From Aldrovandia affinis (lineage: Eukaryota > Chordata > Actinopteri > Notacanthiformes > Halosauridae), in assembly GCA_029706075.1 (NCBI GenBank), contig JAINUG010000048.1, forward strand, positions 4,086,501 to 4,150,500: a stretch of DNA of 64,000 nt, written 5' to 3'. This document shows, one piece after another, positions 34,926-50,100 of this stretch; the first letter of the stretch is position 1; every line of letters starts with the position of its first letter. A program made the position numbers and the translations under genes. Under the pieces are notes generated by a model. The model was not told where the DNA came from. It saw only the letters and a list, made by a program, of their open reading frames with translations, and did not search any database.

Positions 34926-35010
34926 TGGCGCTTCGTTGCTAAGGCAGAAAGCCAATCCGTTGGTAGAATGAATGCCTGGAAGCCAATCAGGAGAGGGGTT
35001 TTAGACACGT
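34920..35010 (-). promoter_or_regulatory. Candidate hmgxb3 promoter
   Basis: Contains CAAGATGGCG (34921-34930, YY1-like; CGCCATCTTG on the gene strand), GTTGCTAAG (an RFX half-site-like motif, about 34934) and two CCAAT boxes (34952-34956 and 34983-34987), a combination seen at housekeeping promoters. YY1 sites often lie just downstream of the start site, which fits transcription to the left, toward hmgxb3. Confidence 0.5.
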
Positions 35011-37221
35011 GAAGCAGCTTGTCTCAACTCAACAACAAGCTGTAGTTACTTTTAAAGGCATATACAATATACGTTATTCCTCTATTTACCGAGCTAGCTG
35101 CATAACGTTACGGCTCCTTGGTGAATATGTTTTTCATCTGTATTGTGAGGAACCATGTCCTCATACACTCCCCGAACTATGCAAATGGCAGGCAGCCACG
35201 TAAAACAAGTTAAGCACTATGTGTATTGGATATAGTTACAGAAGGGTACACTTCAAGAATAAATATGACACATGCTGAGCCTACTCTTTCTTTTCTAATG
35301 AATAAACAAATAATGGCTAGAAATTGGTAACTTTGCAAGGTAGCTTGCTATTGTGATAAACATCACGATAATGATGTTTGGTCCGAATTAATACATGGGA
35401 TGGGACCCACTTATGCATTACATGTGGTTCACTCCCTAAAATATGGGACAACCTCAACATGCAGACTCACGTGTGCAAAACACAAGTATAGGCTAGTGGA
35501 AGTGTGTAAGCGCTGCATGCGGCACTCAACTACACCAATCCACACTTCAGCTCAGAAGATGGTGATAATGTGCTCGTAAGTTGGAGGTACCCAGATCACA
35601 CACAGATGCTTGGTACATCTACATGTGTTGCAGGGTATTGACACAGATGTAAATATGCATATCAAGAAGATCCAAGCAGAATGTGTGACAGGAAATTACC
35701 TAAAAGAACAAACGCTCCTATCGGACACACACAAAATAAAGTCATAAAGAATTCCCAAGCAGTTCACAGTTTTATTGTTCTAGTACAGACCATAACTATG
35801 ATCCAGCATTATGCCATAACCGTGTGTAATTATTACAATAAAAAATATCAGCTGCATTTACATGACATCATACTACCCTTTGTGCTAATTTACTGCAAAT
35901 ATAGATTTCCATTATTGGTATAAATAGCAAAGAACACATACAATTCTACATGAATCGTTTATGACAGCATTTCAAACCAATTATCTTTATCTAGGCGTTT
36001 TGATATACATGTTATTACATGCTAGAATGCAGAATCCTTTCCCATATATATTTTTAATCTTCTTCAATAACAAGGAGACCTGAGTTGATTTATCTTATAC
36101 AGCAATGCAAGATTAGAATCAGGGGACAAAGAAACTGTTATGCATCACTAACTTAAGTGTGGGGTTTTCTTGCTCAAGCGCCATTCCCATTCAGGCTCAG
36201 ATGACATAAATGTCTTCCATGTACACATACATCTCATGGCATACATGTAAAATCTCAAATAGGTCTGGGAAAAGCACATGCATTATGTCCCAGTACCCCA
36301 AACAGAGCAATGCGCCCCAGTCAAGGCATCTGGCATAAATAGGTGATAGAACATATCTTCATAAGAATAATAACAACAATAATCAGCAATCATATTTTCC
36401 ACTTTGTGAATCAATATTTTGTTATTATTTTAGTAACCTCTGTGCAGAGACTGTTGTCATTTTTTGAATTTGCATTGAAAGCGTCCAAACAAGCCTTGCA
36501 TTGCTGAACGTGGGCAAGCAAGCAGTGCTGCTGTGAAGCATTGGCAAGCAAGCACAGGGATGGCTGGTTATAAAAGGAGTGGCTTTTAATTTATAAAGCT
36601 TTTTTTTGTTTATCATGTGACATGCTCCTTCACAGTTAACTCTGAAAGGAGTTTGCTCTCCATTTGAATGGGTCAAATATGCTACCTGCCTTTGTGTACC
36701 ACCGGCTGTGTTACTGCAAGGCCGTGATGAGGATCTGTGTGACATAAGGCAAGGTACTCCCGTTATAGCAGTGAGAGCACACAGGTGTTCATGTCCAGTA
36801 TTGAGCAGCTGCTCAGACAGGTCCTGCAATGTGGCATACAGCATGCATTTCTCTGAAGTATCTGTGTTGATTTAAGATAAGCACTCAGAGGTGTACTATA
36901 ATGAAATAATATGGCATTAAAAATTGGTCAACTGTCTAATTGAAACTTAATTGATTTGGACTGACAGAGTAGGTTCTAGCACTACAGTATATTCTATTCA
37001 GTCTACTTCAAAGCTACTGTTCTCTCCAGAGAAGAGCTGGAACCTAATCATTTTTAAATGATCAGTCTGTACACCTAAAAAGGTTTACCCAGACATTTAC
37101 AGGTAGACTCACAGGTAGACTGAGAGAAAAATGAATCAACATTATACTGTAATTACCCAGAGAATAAATTAAATATTAAATCAAATTTCATTTTTTGGGT
37201 CAGGCAATTTGTTGTTCACTC
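35011..37221. other. Spacer between the two genes
   Basis: AT-rich, no coding region recognised. Part of it may be apbb3 3'UTR if a distal poly(A) site is used; a further AATAAA on the minus strand lies near 35770. Confidence 0.5.
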
Positions 37222-37281
37222 TTTATTCATTCCTTATTAGTTTCTTTTAGATGGTTTTCTTAGTGCTTCACTTCATTTATT
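37222..37281 (-). promoter_or_regulatory. Candidate apbb3 poly(A) signals
   Basis: AATAAA occurs on the minus strand at 37276-37281 and again at 37222-37227, about 610-670 nt beyond the apbb3 stop codon. Which is used cannot be told from sequence alone. Confidence 0.45.
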
Positions 37282-37597
37282 GCACCATTGTGTTTATGTC
37301 CTGTACAGATTCTGTTTCACTCACAAACAAACGCCACTGTTGATTTCCTCGTTTTACAAGATCTGTTTCTTTGTATATTTATCATAATTTGATATTAAAA
37401 GACTCTTTGTTTCCTAGCTTTGAGTCATGACAAAAGAGGTATGGAATGTGACAGTACAGCACCTACGTTCTCGTGTAAAAACTGTACCTCAGGCAAACTT
37501 CATTCAGATATTTACATCACTGCAAAGACATTGTATCTGAGATAACTGTCACCCATCAAGTCAGAAACACACCTCTAAACATTAATTCAAAGCTGGT

Positions 37598-37845
<248 letters not shown>

Positions 37846-37893
37846 CCACCACCCTACTACCATATTACAGCCCCCTCTCCCTACCACTGGACC

Positions 37894-38118
37894 CTAGGGC
37901 ATGGATACTGCAGTCTGTTTGTTTCTAAAGGTGTCAAAGAAAGCCAGCATGCCTTTCTTGACAATTGATGTCCCAAACTTGGGAGGCGAGTTGCCACGGT
38001 GACGGGGGTGAAAGGAGGAGATGTCCATGGAGGTGGTCCGCTTCACCTTGGCACCGGCCCGCAACATTTTGGACTTGAGTGGCGGTGTCTGGGCCACCAA
38101 ACATTTCTGGTACTGCAC
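37894..38118 (-). CDS. apbb3: apbb3 exon 12, C-terminus
   Basis: 74 codons and a TAG stop: [68 protein letters not shown] and the KRT(T/S)SMD motif are shared with mammals. Acceptor CCTCTAG. Confidence 0.95.
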   Translation of the reverse strand: MQYQKCLVAQTPPLKSKMLRAGAKVKRTTSMDISSFHPRHRGNSPPKFGTSIVKKGMLAFFDTFRNKQTAVSMP

Positions 38119-41100
38119 CTAGAGGGGGCGCAAAAACATAGCAAGAGAGAACTCTTACAACCACATGCAAGCCTGAATGTGCAGAATTTGCATTGCTACA
38201 TATTGTGACGCACTATACTGTACTAGCATTGCAGCTGAACTCACAAACAAAGACTTGCTTCAATACAATTATATACAATAGAATTGATACCTCAAGGTGA
38301 ACTAGTTTGTCAGTAGATGTATAAACGCATGACAGACAAAAATCTACAGATAGAGACTAAAAGGTTAATCTAGTCTTAAGGACCATATTCACAAAGAGGC
38401 TGCTGCTGTATCCATGGCATTTAAAGGCCAAAGCGAACAGCATACCATGCATGCAGCCTGCACTGCCTCCGACACGTTGCCGGCGTCCGGCTCACACCAG
38501 AACGCATGGCACTCGAATTGCTGCCTCCCCCTGTCCACAATGACAGCAAAGGTGTGCGTGTCATGACCGATACCCAAGAAGGTCAGGTAGCGCACCTGAC
38601 ACTCCCAGAAAGGGTCTTCTCCATCCTGGGTAAAAAAAGATAGAGAGGGAGATAGAGAGAAAGAAGGAAGAGGATGAAAGGTAAAAGGTGCAAAAAAAAA
38701 AAAGAAACATCACAGTCCTTTTTTGTCCTTGCACACTCCTTTCTCTTTTCTCCATATCTCACAACATTATTACATTCCAAAACACATTATTAGTATTCCT
38801 TTATTAATCTTATTTTTTAATGTTTTTGCACATTTTGTTTATGTATGCCTGGAGAGAGAGAGAGAGATACAAAGAGGAAAAAAATAACACTGTGTACCTC
38901 ATCGAAATAATTTTTTCCTGATGAGGTACACAGTGATCCCCGATCACACTTGATTGTTGATCCCTGTATCCAAGGACTCTACAGCAGACTCTGAAATAAA
39001 TTGTTTCTAGGACAGTGACAGCAGTGTCTGACATGTGGATTATCCTCACCTGTCCTTTCCACAATGATAGCACAGTGTCGGACACATGGATGGTAATTGG
39101 CTCCCATTCATCCCTGTCCTTTGAGTTCATGATGTTTTCGATTGCCCTGTTCAGCACTTCCATTCCTGTGAGATTCACAGTTGAGAACATCAGGAGCATA
39201 GACGTACATGTAACATGCCCAGAAAATACTAAAGTCTAAATCTAAAGTCTTCTGCACCAGCAGCACAACAGGTTCCCTGTTCCCTTTAGTGGTGAAGTGT
39301 GCTGGAAGAGTCAGGTATAAGAGGAATATTTCAGTTGCTTTGGATAAAAGCAAGAGTTAATTGGCATACCTCACAATTACAATTCAATAGCTTGGAGTAA
39401 TTGAAGGTTTCTGGGAAAAGTAAATCCTTCTTAAAATAATGGATCCCAGGGAAAATGGCAGATGTGCGATATGCGTACCAAGTGAACGGTACATACAACG
39501 CAGATGTACTGTATGTGCAGCCTTTCCAACCAAATGCCTTCCCTGGGTTTTACTTGCACAACTGCTCCCGGTGTATGAATATAATCAATCATGACCATGG
39601 TACACAATCGCAGAGGACACATTTTGTGAAAGGGTGGGTATGCTCTCATGCTAAAGAGCCTTTCTACCCACTGGCCCACTGGGGGCAGATGGCATCTGTA
39701 TTGCACGAAACTCTCAGGCAGCATCATGGATGCAGCCATTTTGTCAGGCTAATGAATGCATTCATTCCTGAGGCGAGGCTGGGGAGATGGAAATGACATG
39801 ATGACACAGAGAACGAGTGAGTCCTCTGCAGGTTTCCTCAGAAAAGGAGATGCAGTCACTACACCATTCAGAGCTCAGAACATCTCAGAGTGAAGACCTC
39901 AAGCCACAGACTATTGTCCACTTGTTTGCTTTTAAGACTAATTCAATAACAGTTTGATGCTGGCAGTTGAGGCAGAGCATTATCCTAACTAAAACTGTGA
40001 GATAACAGAATGTGTAATATTTTATATTATATTATATATCTATAGGTAACTTCCAAAATAAAGGAAACACCAACATAACGTGTGTTAATGGGGTATTGAG
40101 CCACCATGTGCGGCCAGAACAGCTTCAACGCACCTTGGCATAGATTCTTAAAGTGTCTGGAACTCATGGAGGGATGCAACTCCATTCTTCCATGAGAAAT
40201 TCCAACATTTGGTGTTGATGGTGGAGGAAAACACAGTCTCAGGCACCACTCCAGAATCTGTCATGTGTTCAATTGGGTTGAGATCTGGTGACTGAGATAG
40301 TCATGGGATATAGTTTACATAATTTGCATGCTTATCAGACCATTCAGTGACCACTCATGTGTATGGGGCATTGTCATCCTGGAAGAGACCACTCCCATCA
40401 GGATAGAAATGCTTCACCATAGGATCAATCGGAATGGCCTTGCCCTCTAAGGGGTTGAGTGGACCTAAACCATACCAGGAAAATGCACCCCACACCATAA
40501 CAGAGTCACCAGGAATGCACTTCCTTTATTTGGGCAGTTACCTATATGCTATATACAGTATATATAAAATATTTGTTGCAATAGTGCATCCGGTCAAGAT
40601 AGGATGTGAGAGAAAAGGTACAAAATAAATAATAACTTATAAAGACAACCTGATGTTCCTTTGTTGTTTTCAAACAGAAGCACTCTTGTTACCTCTTATC
40701 TCATCCTACAACAGCAATAATATAAAATTATAATTGTGTGGATCTCAAAATTCTGTACAGTGGGTTGGCCAGGGGAGGAGGGATTCAACAACATGCCATT
40801 CCTTTCCATTAATGTACATACATATTGCACCAAAACTCACCACACGACAGTTGAGATGAAGAGGGAGGGATTTATAAGGCCAAATAAATAAATGAGGGAA
40901 GAATTAGATGGCCAGCATGACTGCCAGATTAAAAATCTGAGCAAGATGCAGCAAACTCTCCTGCTCCTTGTGATAATTGGCATAGGATCTTTATTGACCG
41001 CAGTGAGTCTGCATTTATGTTTACTCCAAAAGAGGATTTCCTGCAAAACAGTGTCCCTATCCAGCACTGACCACTGGAACACCAATAGTAGCCTGGTTTC

Positions 41101-44100
41101 CCCTGGAGGTCTCCCATCCAGCAACAAACCAAGTCCAGCCCCACGCAGCTCCAGCCATGGCATAAATCTAAAGTCTCACACATGTAGTGAGACTCTGACG
41201 CATTTGGACCCTCATGAGAAAATACAACATCACAATACAAGAAAAAGAGGTGGGGGGGGGTAATGTTTGGAAATAGCAAGTGATGAAACAAAGATAAAAC
41301 AGTACAGTCAGAGTGCAGATAAAATCAGGTCACTCAACACATAAAAGAGGGCTTATAAGTTAAAATATTACAGGGTAAACAGATGAGTTTTTTTATAATT
41401 CACATTTATATTGATGATAAAGTGCAATCAAATGTAGGTAAAGTAAGCATTGTCACTACATTCGCACCAACATGTGCTGCCCCCCCATACCCATCCCCAG
41501 ATATGGAATCTCACACATTGCACTTTGCCAGGGATCCTGCAGGGGAATGATATAAGATGGTGCAGTATGGCTGTATGGCTCTCAGCCAGAACACAGGTCA
41601 CCATGGCGATCAGCTCCTCGCCGCATCCCCCAACATCCTCCCCCTCCCTGGACTCACCCATGGCCCGCGGAACAGGCAGGTTTCCAATGTACTGCACTGA
41701 AAACCTTTGGATCCTCTGCCTCACCGCATCCAAGAAATCCACTGCAAAAATAATCAAGCAGTGCTGGTCAGCATCAGGCTAACCAGGCAGTAAGCATTCA
41801 GATCTTTGATGTCTGTGATTCTGTGCAGCTCATCATCACAGCACAAAACTGTAATATATCTTTCAGAAATCAAAAAAAGGTTGATGTAAAATGCAAAATT
41901 CAATTATATCCATTGAATCATTATCAAGATGTAATGTCACTATGCATTCCCCTGGGGTTTTGGGGGAGGCGGGGACATCACCTGTGGTTCAATTAAGCCT
42001 CTCCCACTGTCAGGCAGCATGATGTTACCTTGCCGTGGTAAGTCTTCGGGCGAAATGCCCTCCACAGTCAGTGACCGTGGCATGGATGGGTGCATCGAGG
42101 CCCTCTCTGCCATGATCTGAAACAAGACAGATATATCATCACAACCTCTCCTGCCTGTTCTACATAGGAGTCAACATGCATGTAATTACAGCTTCATTCC
42201 ATCTATAAATACTGTGATATACTTACTGCTCACAAATATGATCAGTCCTGTGATTTTTTATATCTACCTATTTGTCAGGCCCCCATAGCCAGGGTGACTT
42301 GCAGAGCGTAAAAATGCACAGTACAAACGTCAAACATCAAACAAGGATGTACAACAAAACTTGTCGCATACAACTACCTAAAGGGCAACACAGATCCATC
42401 TTATCCAATTAATACAGACTTCCCTGAGGGTAATTCCAGAATAAATCATGATTATTACAAGTTGTTGGCTATCAGTAGGACCACAGATATAGACTGTGTG
42501 CTACAACCAAGAGAATGTCAGGCAAGTGTTCTTTGGGTCTCATTTTAACCATCAGATTGGAGCAGATCTGAGTGGGATGGGTCAAGGTGCAGTGGGTAAA
42601 TGTGAGTCTTCAGCAGGCCACAGAAGGTGGTGAAGGACTCCTCTGTCCCAATATGAGGGGATATAATAATGTGATCCTTTGGATTTATCAAAAGTTGTTG
42701 TTCTAAAAAGATCATGAAGGAGAAATCTGGCCATTCAGCAAGCTGGATTTTGTTTCCAGCCCATGTTCTGCTTTGGAACGTGATATGAAATTGCAGCAAG
42801 TCGCACAGTGCAGGGAGAGTGTTTTTCCCCCCCCATGGGCAGCAGGACCAGCAGGGGTCGGCAGGCACAGCGCTCACCTTGGAGCACATCTCGTGCAGTG
42901 CGGAGGCGATGGCCTTTGCTGGGACGTCACAGCGAAACACGTGGCACTTCAGCATGCAGGTGTCTTTGTCACTGGCCACAAAGGCAAAATCTCTGGAGGA
43001 CACAGGATACACAAGCAATTAAATGGAGGACAGGCAGAACTTTGATGACCCTCTGAAAGATCAGTATACGCTCATAAATATTAAAATTTAATACAAAAAA
43101 AGGTAAGGCATATACTTTTAATGCAATACATGCCACATTTTACTATTAAATGCAACTCTACTTTTTTAGATGTATGGTTGGTGGGATGCCAGGAAATGTA
43201 ATATAAGTTTTACATTATATGATAAATTCATATAAAGTAACATGAAATGACATATTTTAACATTAAACAATATAGTCCTTATATTTTTTATTTCATACCT
43301 GTACATACATGTATTTCACCAATGTCAGAAGACTATTGCCCATTTGCTAATGCAGCACTTTTTGAGTTTTTTAGTTTTTTAGAATCATACAAGCTGTCAT
43401 TTCTCGATGTCACGCTGATTTATCGGTCTGTAGCCCCTGTAACTGAACTATCCGGGCAGGAATGTGTTGAACTGAGCAATGCAATTTACACAAAAGCAAT
43501 GGCGATGAAATGAATGGTTGCAGTCAAAGCAACTCACTACTTATCAGATGCTTGCTTGAAGATATACCTTTTTGGAGCCGAACAGTAAAGACCATTTTGA
43601 TCCCAACAGATAAGAAAAACAATTTGCCTTCCCGGGCGAGCCCTTTACAAAGTGGGGCTGTCCAAATGAGTCACCGAGGATCAGGATGAAAAGCCTTGAC
43701 AACCAGCGATCAGTGACGAACACACTGCATTTCCTGGAACTAAGGTCACAGTCCCCAAGAGCAGGACATGAAATTAAGTTTGATGTACTGCTGATGACCT
43801 AGAGTGACCTCTTAATGTGAAATACAATCCAGGACACTCTTAGTGGGTGTGACTTTGTATCCAGATCAGGCACAAACGATGTACCGTTTGGTCCAGATTG
43901 ATCCTTGACCGTGCCAGTCGGGGAGTGTCGGGGTGTCCCGTGGGGTGGGGCATGATTGCCTTTATTCAGGCAGTGTACCCCCTGCCTCATCGCTCAGTAG
44001 GGACTCCTCTGGCCAATTTGGCTCCTGTGATCTTCTTGCTTCAGATGCGTCAGTTTGCGGCAGCTCAGTTGGCGTATTTCAGACTGGAAAGAAGCAGTGG

Positions 44101-47100
44101 CTGGGTACATGCATTTCAGATGATGCACATGCTAGCATGCACTCTCCGGAATTGACGGAGGACACTGCAGCAATGGGGTGGGTCTCCAGTTACGATTGTA
44201 CACCAAGTTGTGGAGAAAGATGGAAAATAAAAAGTTATTAAAAAAATATTGATCTGTATACTGTACTGTAAAAAGCCAATAACCCACATAACCAGTTTTT
44301 TGTAAGATTACAGAAAAGTTGACAGGATTCTATGAAGTTCCTGTGTGGGTTGATGGATTCCAAGTCTTCAACGGATCAGTAATGTAAGGCATACTACATC
44401 AACTGCTACATACCGTATGATATTCGAATGCAAAGTTACCTATTTTTTTCCAGTCATTCCTCAGCTCAACAGTGATTGACTGTGAAAGGAGTGGCAGAGG
44501 AGGTGCCAGAAATGTCAGATTCCAGGCAACGCATGGGAACTTTGAAATGCACAGTGCACAGACAAAGTTGGGGGGGGGGTAATGTAAACAAGCCGCCTTT
44601 CATTTCCACGCTGACCTCGGGCTGGAGCGTGGAGGTTTTACAGTCTAGGTTCTATATATAGCCCCAATCCATACCGCATTGTTTTCCCCCGGGGCTGGGA
44701 TAAACAGAGAGGACGAACAGAGAATGCGGCGGTCAACCAGGGACTGAGGTAAAACCCTGTCTGAGTCAACCATGTCTAAGGTAGCAAGGAACAGCGGCGC
44801 AGGGTGGATGTCAGGGAGCTGGACTTATAACCTCACGTCCTGGGTGGGGCGAAGCTGGGTGCGTTAAATCCCTCACATAAGCAAACCAACCTCAACTGCT
44901 TCAGATAATCCCCAGTTGTGGAAATAGTTAATGCATAAATTAAGCAAAATAAAGAGCATAGTGTAATGCTGCAACCCAACATCTCAGGACCTTGAGAAAA
45001 CAATAGGTCTAATTGCATCAAACCATTAATCCACATGCTGAGCTCCCAGTTCTAATAGTACCATTCCTCTACAGTTGAATTCACTGACAAATAATAATGG
45101 ACACATTGTTAACTGTGTGAGGAATGTGTAAGTAGCCAATCGGCCATTTAGGTTTTTTAGAAGTTTAGATTTCATCCCTTTCCGGAACACTGACATGAAT
45201 CAACTGACTAATTTTCAGTGACAGATCTTTATTTAAAATATCTGGAGCAATGGTGTCTACATACAGCACAACTAAACCTCATTTACATTTGCTGATGGTG
45301 GAAAGAAAAAAATCTAAGTTCCTGCAGCTTTTCAATTATTAAGGGAATAGACTCGAATCAAAGGGAATAGTAAACGAGTTTCCCCTTGGCACCAACAAAA
45401 CTAACAGAACTCATCAAAAAAATATATTTTGTTTTCCAGCTCAGGGAAATACTCTATGCTGAAATTGGGGCACGTGAGTTGAAACATGGAGGGGTTTGTT
45501 TACTGATCCAGGCAGACCGTCCTTCTGAGGATATAAAGGGCCCTTCATCTGGAATTCAATGTAAAGGAGTTGGAACCTGTGGTGGGTCTGCAGATATTTC
45601 AATAAATGCAATTTATATAATCCATTTTATAATAGAGGTTCCACTCACCTTGAAGAGCTCTCATTGTAATTTGTGCTCAGGGTGTATTGTAATGTAAAAA
45701 GCAGGTACGGAAGTGGATGTGATATCCTGAAGTGCGGCCTTGTGATTTTAAACCCTAGCGACACAGCACACAGAGACTCAGCCAAAGGCATCGATTCTGA
45801 TCCCTTGGACTCAACCCAGAAACCTCTCTCTGGCGATTCATCTGAGAGGAGAGCTATTCTGCTATAAAATGCCTACATCAGTTGTACAGAACCTGTTAAA
45901 TTAATTGACACCGTGCTCGCCATTAAATCCCTTTGGCCCTTTGTCACGTCGCGCTGCATCAACGCTTACAGTACACACCAATGAGAAATGTGAGTCTGTC
46001 CAGGGTGTGCACCAAGGAGAATGAGACCCATGGCAATTTCGATCCAACACTTACAGCATTTTAGATTTTGAAACAATTTTATTAATATGCGTTTATAATG
46101 GGATGGATTTGAACACCACTGTATTTGTACCACTGTGTAAATAGTATATGTTCATTCTGACAGAAAGGCAACCTTGCGTGTGAGTCAGGCCAGTCTCCTC
46201 CAACAAAACAGCAGTGATAAACCCCTCATCCCTGCTCAGATCTTTAGAGTCCTGTTTGCAACTGAAAGCAATGGAGTATATAACCCATTTAAACATGCAC
46301 GCAGCAACACATACATGAAAATGCAATAACACACTGCTTATTGCTGGAATAAATATATTTATATGTTTAATGTACTTTTCTGATACAGGTCAAAGGGACT
46401 GTATTGCCCATGAGACTTAACAACATGCCATGCTTTCATATGCTACTGTGGATGAAACATGGACAGGAATCAGCTTTAACTCCTCAATTAATGACAAAGA
46501 TTATGGGTTTTTTGAATAGCACCAATAGTGGTTATAACCATGCAAGAGCTCACTACAAATGGTATGTAAAAGAAAACTACTTAGACGAATAAGAGAGGAG
46601 AAAAAATATTACCTGTCTCTGTTTTTTTCAAGGGTGGCAATAAAAACAAAAAAGAAAATATAATGTTAAAACTATTAACAAATCTGGTCCAAACTGCCTC
46701 TAGTGATATTTTACTGTATTAGTTTGTTGTAATTTTTCTGCAACAAAATTGGTTGTAATTTCAGTGATTCTCCAAAACCACTCCAGCTATGTAATTCGAT
46801 TAAAATCCAAAATAATATTTAAGACATTTATTTTAAATTTAACCAAAATGCTCTCAGGCTATTTCCATTTTTCACAATTCATATCTGCATGTCCCTGAGA
46901 TCAGTGCTGTTAAATACACAGCTAGAATGCACCCAAAACCCAGGTGAGGTCAGTTGTTATTTTTCTCCAAGAAGTGCTCAAGAGCATTTCCAAAAATAGC
47001 TGCCGTCAGATTCATTTTGCAAGCAGCTGCAATATATTTCAAACCACAACCTCAGTTGACCCACAAGGACTAACCTTATTTAAGGCAGCATGGTTTCCCA

Positions 47101-50100
47101 CACACACAAAACCCTAGTGCAACCAGGAGTCCAGTCTTAACAACAGTGTCTGCTACCTGCATTATATGTATGCGTATACTTCAAATTGCAATCTCCCATT
47201 GGTAAATATACTATAGAGTACACAATCATTTGTGATTTGATTTTCAAAGGAAGTAACAGGGTGCTATTGTTTTTCATTATATTCATCCTGTAAAATGTTT
47301 TTCTAATTATGAAATAACCTAATTTATAAAATTGTCCTCATTGTCTACAAACTATGCTATAAATATAGTTTGATCTCAGGTGTGAAACAACAGCACTGTC
47401 AGTGAGGGACTGTCACTGTGAAGTTGTCACTCCCATCTGGCATACCTCCTCCCGCCAATGCCTATCCTGTCCCATTAGCCCCTCCTCCAGCCCCACCTGC
47501 CATTGTTGCAGCCCACACCCCACACGCGGATGTTAGCAATGGGTTGGCAGTGGATCAGGCTGTGATCAATAGGATCCACCAGGCTGAGGGTGTCCTTCTT
47601 CAGCACCATCACCATGTCCTGACCCTGCAGGAGACAGAGAACAGTGCTATCAGCCCTATGACTGTCTCTCAGTCCACTACGGCCTCAGTCTCAACAGCCA
47701 GGAAGATCTGCACCAGGCTGTCGTCGATTAGAGAATTGTTTACAAGCAAAGCAAAACAAAGAAAAGAAGATACTGAGACCCTCCAGGACTTGAGTTTGAG
47801 ATCCCTGCTTTAGGCACAGTACTACTCTCTATTTGCTATACGCAGAGATTTATCTCTACCCCAGTCTCCAGGACTCTGCATATCCACTGGCTCACCCCCA
47901 CTCATCTTCACCGGGGTCATACTCATGTCTCCAAACCCACTTACTTACCCCACCACACACACACTTTTCTGCCCCCACTCACCTCTCTCCTCAGACCTCC
48001 CTTCACCTCCTCCTACCCCACAACTCACCTCTCCCCAGGCCCCCACAGCATCACGCCCTTCACACTTGCTGTGGGACAACTGCTGGATGCAGTTGTTAAC
48101 GGCGATGCTGCTCTTCCCAGGGACCAGGTCCTCCTCTGGGATCTCCACCCACCCCAGGGAGCGCACAGCAAAGCACTTACGTGGGAGAATACATACAGCC
48201 ACAAAGAGAAATCAGCCTGATGTTGAAAACAACGAATGACAGAGCTGGTAAGACACCACATTCCCGTCAATGTAACCTTGTCATTGAGCCTGTGTTGCAT
48301 TACATTGCATTATCTATTTGCTTATCCACTGCAACGTACATAGATTCTACCTGAAATATTGTTGTTATGTTCTATCTTAAGGCAGTTGACTAGGATAAAG
48401 CCTCTGAATTTAACAGCCCATATCAAAGCTGCTTCTTTCTTTACACATCACTAAATATCACATCCTTAGGAACTGATTAAATGAGGCCACATTACACTGC
48501 ATGGCAGCTCAGAAGTGACAAGTCTTCTCAGTGTTCAGAAGTGACAATTCTTCACAGCGGGTGAAATAAGCATACCTTGGAGTCTGGGTCCGTGTTGGAA
48601 GAGAAGTAGTCTTCCTGCCAGGACAGAGACTCCCTGTGAAGGAGAGCAGGAGTAGGTCAGAGCGCTTAGAAGCCTAAACAGCCTTTAATCAATTAAAATA
48701 AATAACAAAAATAATTTGTAATATAGCATATTACAGAAAATGAAATAATTCATGGATCTGACTGATTAAAAGTCTTGGATGTGAATGTGGGACATTTATT
48801 CTTCATGGCATGCATAGCTATTTTGATATAATATGGCCTTAAGTAGGAAAATAATCCTTCAATAGACATTAAAAGTGTCTAATTAAGAACAATTAACACC
48901 TAATTACAATTCAATTATGGTTGGAAAGAAAACCAGCATACACAGTGGGTCCCCAGGACAGAGTCTGGGAATCACTGTTCTAAGCCATGCTCGCTGCAAC
49001 CTTCGTTGTCAATTTCAGAGAGCGTAGACAAGCACACACTCTCCTCCGAAACATGTGATGTCAGCCGCTGTTTTTTTCACACCGCAGTCTACAAGCTAAG
49101 CTTGCACAGACATTGGACAGAGGAAGACACTTCATGCACAGCTTTATATCAGCAGACTGTGGGAGCCCGATTGACCAGCAGGGGTCGCTTGTGTGCGACG
49201 AGACATGGAAAATCCAGCCGACTATATCCCTCCCTCCCTGGGCAACTCTACCGCCTATTATGCATCTCCACGCGGGGCTGCTGGCCACATCAGCACTGGC
49301 ATGGACTGGATTCGATAGCAGACCGTGGGGCTCATCCATGCACTACAACAGTACTTTAACTCGATGAGCCATCAGCAGCCTATTTCTGTGTATTATTTAC
49401 ACATCTGCACTCTTTCAGACATAATTTAGAAGTACTGTAGTCCCGGTCCAGATATATTCTCAAGGCATTAAGTCTGTAATTGTATGACTCCACTAAAGTC
49501 TGTTAATATTAATATAAAATGGTGATAGGGAAATATTTGTATTGTATTGAAGCATTATCTCCACCAGTATTTGAAGGAGAAACCTGCCAACCACAGCAAG
49601 AAGCCTTGTACATTCACTAACCGAAAAAGATTTGCATGTAAAAAAAAACATAATAATAAGGTAGAAATAAGGTAAATACATCCACATAACAGGCAGTAAT
49701 TACTTTGTTCTGTCAAATCTGTCACCAGTAAGTGCCACTGTAAGGATGAATTATTTATGACCATTCTATCGCTCAGTTTAATGTTCATAATCACAGAGAC
49801 AGCACCAGAGAGCCTATTTATTGGAGATAAAAACCAGTCTCTGTGTCAGTCTCCTATGCTATCTACCTTTGCAGAGGGGACAAGGCAGTAATTGCATTTC
49901 CTCTGCCATTGCACCCTGAATGACACCAGCCAACAAACACAGTTCTCTAAAATAAAAAACGTTCAGAAGAGCTAGGGAAAGGCAGAGACTCTCTGATGCA
50001 TGTTTTATATATCGCATATTATATCATCTCAAATATCGCATAGCTACAAATATGTAGTTTTTATGGCACACCTTTTTATTATTATTATTTATTCATCCAT

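Noticed and set aside
39455-39796. Plus-strand open frame of 113 codons
   Set aside because: No domain or codon pattern of a real gene; inside an apbb3 intron.
40892-41263. Plus-strand open frame of 123 codons with a hydrophobic segment ([17 protein letters not shown])
   Set aside because: It could be a single-pass membrane protein, but it lies in an apbb3 intron, has no recognised similarity or promoter, and the opposite strand is equally open.
43850-44240. GC-rich patch with overlapping open frames, considered as an extra gene
   Set aside because: No splice-consistent exon or known domain; more like an old repeat.
44600-44760. TATATATAG followed by GC-rich text, considered as a core promoter
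   Set aside because: No downstream gene in either direction that it could serve; inside an apbb3 intron.
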